DNA from: Sphingobacterium detergens
GTDB lineage: Bacteria > Bacteroidota > Bacteroidia > Sphingobacteriales > Sphingobacteriaceae
DNA: 64,000 nt
Direction of reading: 5' to 3'
Assembly: GCF_003610355.1 (NCBI RefSeq)
Contig: NZ_RAPY01000001.1
Span: 2,763,389-2,827,388, forward strand
Below the pieces are notes generated by a model. The model had not been told where the DNA came from and did not search any database. It saw only the letters and a list, made by a program, of their open reading frames with translations. Each line of letters starts with the position of its first letter. The first letter of the stretch is position 1. Made by a program: the position numbers and the translations under genes. Of the stretch, positions 62,201 to 64,000 are shown in pieces.

Positions 62201-63139
62201 ATAACGTTTACCATCTTCAAATAGAATCCCCTTTTCATCCTCTTTCCAAAAATCCCGATTATATGCATTTAGGTGACCTTCATATAAGCCAAATTTTGGA
62301 AGAAGAATAGGATTACCCGTTAACTGATAGAAATCATTCAATAGCGGTACGGTACCGTCATTGATCATAAAAAAGACATCAAGGTAATCTGTATCATGAG
62401 TGAGTTTAACTGTTCCTTTTGGTTTTGTACCAAATGCATAATTCCCCTTTTTAAAGGTATGCCACATAAACCCATAACCATTGGTTGACCAAAAATAAGG
62501 TGTGGGTGATGCTACACCGCCATCCGTCCAGCTATTTTGGTTTTCTATTGCGATCGCTTTACCTTTATGGGAAAACCGTCCATTCTGAACGCCCCCGCCG
62601 AAGAAGTACTCATCCTTGTTTTCTTTTAATTCTAAGCTCACTTGCTTAGATTCGAAAGCGATAGGCTTTAAACTCTCTACGACGACTTTGTTCGTATTAC
62701 GATTTAGGATACTAAACTGTGCTGTCTGCTTATCTATGGAAAATATGATGTCTTTGGTCGTTATTATCGCCTTACTACCATCGTCCTTTACTTCCAAGTT
62801 ATCCACTGCTTTTCGTGGCTGTTCGACAAGGATCTTCGCGTCAGGTTTTGCTTCCGGATCGCGAATAATCCCACCGTGTATATCTTGGAACATCCTGAAA
62901 ATATGATTTCCATAGAAATCCAATGTCAGTCTTTGGTTGTTGTCATATACAATCTCTACTGTTGTTGGGTTAATTTTCTGCACAGCAATAATTTTGCTAA
63001 CAGTAGAGCGCTGTTCTATCTGATAATAAGCGACTGTGCTAGCCATGGCACTGACTCTATTCGTTTGAAAAATAAACGGAGAAGCCAATCCAACCAACAA
63101 ACTAACTTGCGCTTTTGTACTCCAAAAAGATATCTTCAT
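59273..63139 (-). CDS. Multidomain secreted GH31 glycoside hydrolase with FN3, discoidin, dockerin and cohesin-like modules
   Basis: 1288 residues. After a signal-like start come the galactose-mutarotase-like N domain (about 45-285), a TIM barrel (about 290-660) with nucleophile Asp429 (RVLKTDVAWVGPG) and candidate acid/base Asp481 (IWSGDQTGG), C-terminal beta domains (about 660-860), FN3 (about 865-946), F5/8-type discoidin/CBM32 (about 955-1090), a dockerin with two Ca-binding loops (DINNDRLIDQNDL 1096-1108; DVNKNNLIDAYDI 1132-1144) and a cohesin-like domain (about 1165-1288). The DNGGTKES and NDGYGAGYGQ motifs point to a subfamily I suspect acts on alpha-GalNAc or related sugars, not starch. 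It stands alone on the minus strand. Confidence 0.9.
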   Translation of the reverse strand: MKISFWSTKAQVSLLVGLASPFIFQTNRVSAMASTVAYYQIEQRSTVSKIIAVQKINPTTVEIVYDNNQRLTLDFYGNHIFRMFQDIHGGIIRDPEAKPDAKILVEQPRKAVDNLEVKDDGSKAIITTKDIIFSIDKQTAQFSILNRNTNKVVVESLKPIAFESKQVSLELKENKDEYFFGGGVQNGRFSHKGKAIAIENQNSWTDGGVASPTPYFWSTNGYGFMWHTFKKGNYAFGTKPKGTVKLTHDTDYLDVFFMINDGTVPLLNDFYQLTGNPILLPKFGLYEGHLNAYNRDFWKEDEKGILFEDGKRYKESQKDNGGTKESLNGEKGNYQFSARAVIDRYKAHDMPLGWILPNDGYGAGYGQTETLDGNINNLKEFGNYARKNGVEIGLWTQSDLHPKDSISALLQRDIVKEVRDAGVRVLKTDVAWVGPGYSFGLNGVADVGHTMPYYGNDARPFIISLDGWAGTQRYAGIWSGDQTGGVWEYIRFHIPTYIGSGLSGQPNITSDMDGIFGGKNFKVNIRDFQWKTWTPMELNMDGWGSNEKYPHALGEPATSINRLYLKLKSQLVPYSYSIAKQAVDGLPIIRAMFLEQANQYTLGKATQYQYLYGPNFLVAPIYQETRVDEKGNDIRNGIYLPDGEWIDYFTGEKYKGGRIINNFDVPIWKLPVFVKNGAIIPVTNPNNNVQEIKKDQRIYEVYPSGNSDFIEYDDDGKTEAYRYGKGVNTKISSQQKDNKVLFTIAPSQGEFEGFEKAKSTEVRFNVTGAPKKVTAKVNKKGVKLQEAHSLAEFNGLENAYFYDAQPNLNQFATKGSEFEKVALIKNPMVLVRIGKQDVSSTAIEIQVDGFQFTPADKYLSQTAVLIAPTAKVTDSNTQAYTITPTWEKIANADYYEIAFNDLIYSTIKDNQLLFEGLDAETDYAFKIRAVNKAGASDWSTFAAKTKANPLEFAIEGIKAETSADNQGGNGINKLFNYDEGDMWHTKWGQTAVPFDMTLDLKSVNQLDKFEYLPRTDGGNGIILKGKVFYSNDKDTWTEAGSFDWKRDGEMKQFNFSQHPVARFIKISVTEAVGGFGSGRELYVFKVPGSTSYLPGDINNDRLIDQNDLTSYINYTGLRMGDGDFEGYVSNGDVNKNNLIDAYDISNVAAMIEGGAKPTKEEKVAGKLKLTASKTTLKSGDIVEIAVSGENLKAVNALSFALPYNQGDFEFVGIDPLQLKEMSNYTNDRLHTNGSKALYPTFVNLGNKETLNGSEILFKIKLKAKRNVNFNLKAVDGILVDKKLNSISF

Positions 63140-63337
63140 GTATATAATTTATAATATTGAATAGCACAATTGCTTTTCCATCTTTGGGATAGGCAGCAAG
63201 ATGCTGTTAAATTAACATAACAATAATACAATAGTAAATCCAAGTAAAAAAGAGCTTCAGGAATGCAAACGATTGTCCAATAATAATGTTGCAGGAGTAA
63301 AGTAATTTTTAGCGGAGCTTTCGCTGCTGCCTCAATG

Positions 63338-63440
63338 CATCGTTTTCTGGAAAGTATATAAAGGCAGTCATCACGCAACACCTTAGATCAGGGCCATATA
63401 AATCTGTAACGGATAGTACGGTTGCGGAGCTGGATCCCTC
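63338..63440. repeat. Degenerate repeat copy 1
   Basis: Contains GGATAGTACGGTTGCGGAG (from 63411), preceded by ATCTGTAAC and CCATA; shares its full ~95-base layout with copy 2, including a GGAAAGTATATAAAGG-like start. Confidence 0.7.
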
Positions 63441-63497
63441 TGTGACATTGGGGAGCAGAGGCATCATTCTTCTGGAATTTTTGTCTTGGCGGGGCCA

Positions 63498-63594
63498 GTA
63501 ATCGCTGGGAAATATATTACAAGGTAGTAGCGCAATACCTCAGAGCAATACCATACAGATCTGTACGGATAGTACGGTTGTGGAGTCTTATCCC
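63498..63594. repeat. Degenerate repeat copy 2
   Basis: Contains ATCTGTACGGATAGTACGGT (from 63559), then TGTGGAG; starts with GGGAAATATATTACAAGG and CGCAATACC, matching copy 1 about 157 bases away. Confidence 0.7.
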
Positions 63595-63633
63595 TTAGTG
63601 GTTTTCGGGAGTGGATTCCAGTGTGGCTTTTGG

Positions 63634-63677
63634 GCCAGAGCCATACAGCTTTGTACCAGATAATAGGGTTGCGGAAC
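63634..63677. repeat. Degenerate repeat copy 3 (core only)
   Basis: Contains GCCATACAGCTTTGTACCAG and AATAGGGTTGCGGAAC, the same core with more changes; the flanks are less similar. Confidence 0.6.
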
Positions 63678-63765
63678 ATCTGTGCCTCTTTTCCGAGCGT
63701 CATCCCGGTGGGCTTTATCGCGGCGCCATTTTCTCTGGAACCTTTTGGGAAGTATGTAAACGAAA

Positions 63766-63796
63766 GAAGCCCTTGACTGTTTCCAGCAAGGGCTTC
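63766..63796 (-). terminator. Terminator of the rRNA operon
   Basis: GAAGCCCTTG pairs perfectly with CAAGGGCTTC around an 11-base loop, 12 bases after the 5S rRNA end; TTTCGTTT follows on the minus strand. Confidence 0.85.
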
Positions 63797-63807
63797 CGTG
63801 TAAAAAA

Positions 63808-63915
63808 AGGCACCGACCTACTCTCCCACCTGTTACGGCAATACCATCGGCTCTGGCGGGCTTGACTGCTCTGTTCGGAATGGGAAGAGGTAGACACCGC
63901 CGATATAGGCACCTA
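63808..63915 (-). rRNA. rrf: 5S ribosomal RNA
   Basis: The minus strand reads AGGTGCCTATATCGGCGGTG at its 5' side, continues with the universally conserved CCATTCCGAACAG core and ATGGTATTGCCG, and closes with GGGAGAGTAGGTCGGTGCCT. The two ends pair as helix I using G-T pairs. Size is about 108-112 bases; ends are estimated. A 23S gene is expected beyond the right edge; 63916-64000 is the spacer. Confidence 0.93.
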
Positions 63916-64000
63916 AAGTTTTTTTTAGATGTGAGATAGGAGATATGAGTACCGAGATCCTTTCAGGTCCCACATAGCTCTGGTCCACGCACACGTCTAA

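Larger units (their letters stand above)
63140..63807. other. Intergenic region with degenerate repeats before the rRNA operon end
   Basis: 668 bases holding the GH31 promoter region (63140-63330, not resolved), a set of imperfect repeats (63338-63440, 63498-63594 and 63634-63677) and the rRNA terminator (63766-63796). No credible gene: short frames here fall in the repeats. Confidence 0.7.

Noticed and set aside
63338..63677. CRISPR-like array
   Set aside because: Repeats are imperfect, irregularly spaced, unequal in length and have no unique equal-length spacers or cas genes nearby.
63464..63865. Small open frames on both strands (79 and 84 codons)
   Set aside because: They lie within the repeats, terminator and 5S rRNA gene and have no protein-like features.

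Overview
The window looks like a chromosomal segment of a Bacteroidota member of the Sphingobacterium/Pedobacter type. Pointers are a SusC/SusD pair, carboxypeptidase-regulatory-like outer-membrane barrels, the rpsU - tyrosine recombinase - hpf gene order, TAnnTTTG-type promoter elements, an ABC permease fused to an M1 peptidase, and AT-rich intergenic DNA. The genus is an inference; the 5S rRNA gene and the edge of an rRNA operon at the right end would settle it.

Bases 1-14,640 form one polysaccharide utilization locus on the minus strand: a SusC/SusD pair (SusD runs off the left edge) and a tight eight-gene unit GH172 (DUF2961) - DUF6786-like lipoprotein - FucI - FucP - ribulokinase-type FGGY kinase - ECF sigma factor - LacI regulator - DUF4861 protein. 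Three near-identical palindromes (core TTAAWCGWTTAA) lie upstream of the two transcripts and are the likely LacI operators. GH172, FucI and a ribulokinase, with no fuculose-phosphate aldolase in view, read best as D-arabinose release, uptake, isomerization to D-ribulose and phosphorylation.

Bases 15,200-24,320 hold a second sugar locus: a divergent AraC regulator (plus strand) and the minus-strand unit FucP - L-fucose mutarotase - UxaA-type dehydratase - GH29 alpha-L-fucosidase - SDR - FAH-family hydrolase - fuconolactonase-type amidohydrolase - SDR. This makes a complete non-phosphorylative route from L-fucosides to pyruvate and lactate, with an altronate-dehydratase-like enzyme at the fuconate dehydratase step. 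L-fucose and D-arabinose share the same ring stereochemistry, so the two loci handle related sugars by different chemistry.

Bases 24,300-34,020 carry housekeeping and small genes: quinone oxidoreductase, a large outer-membrane barrel, ferritin, a small conserved protein, ribosome hibernation factor, Xer-type recombinase, ribosomal protein S21, a HAD phosphatase, a CAU-anticodon tRNA, and several small unknowns including a membrane protein with an in-frame TAG near its end. Bases 34,180-38,700 encode an ABC exporter pair whose permease ends in an M1 aminopeptidase domain. Bases 38,890-43,520 are mostly small stress or catabolic genes (GNAT, amidinotransferase-type, VOC, two SRPBCC, DoxX) with a GlxA-type regulator.

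Bases 43,600-59,030 include a DUF885 peptidase, an MgtA/MgtC magnesium pair, an AhpD-like/YciI/ECF sigma unit resembling the ECF42 arrangement, and assorted small proteins, a TMEM175-type channel, OsmC, a pirin and others. Bases 59,270-63,140 encode a secreted GH31 enzyme with FN3, discoidin, dockerin and cohesin-like modules. The right end has degenerate repeats, a terminator and a minus-strand 5S rRNA gene closing an rRNA operon.
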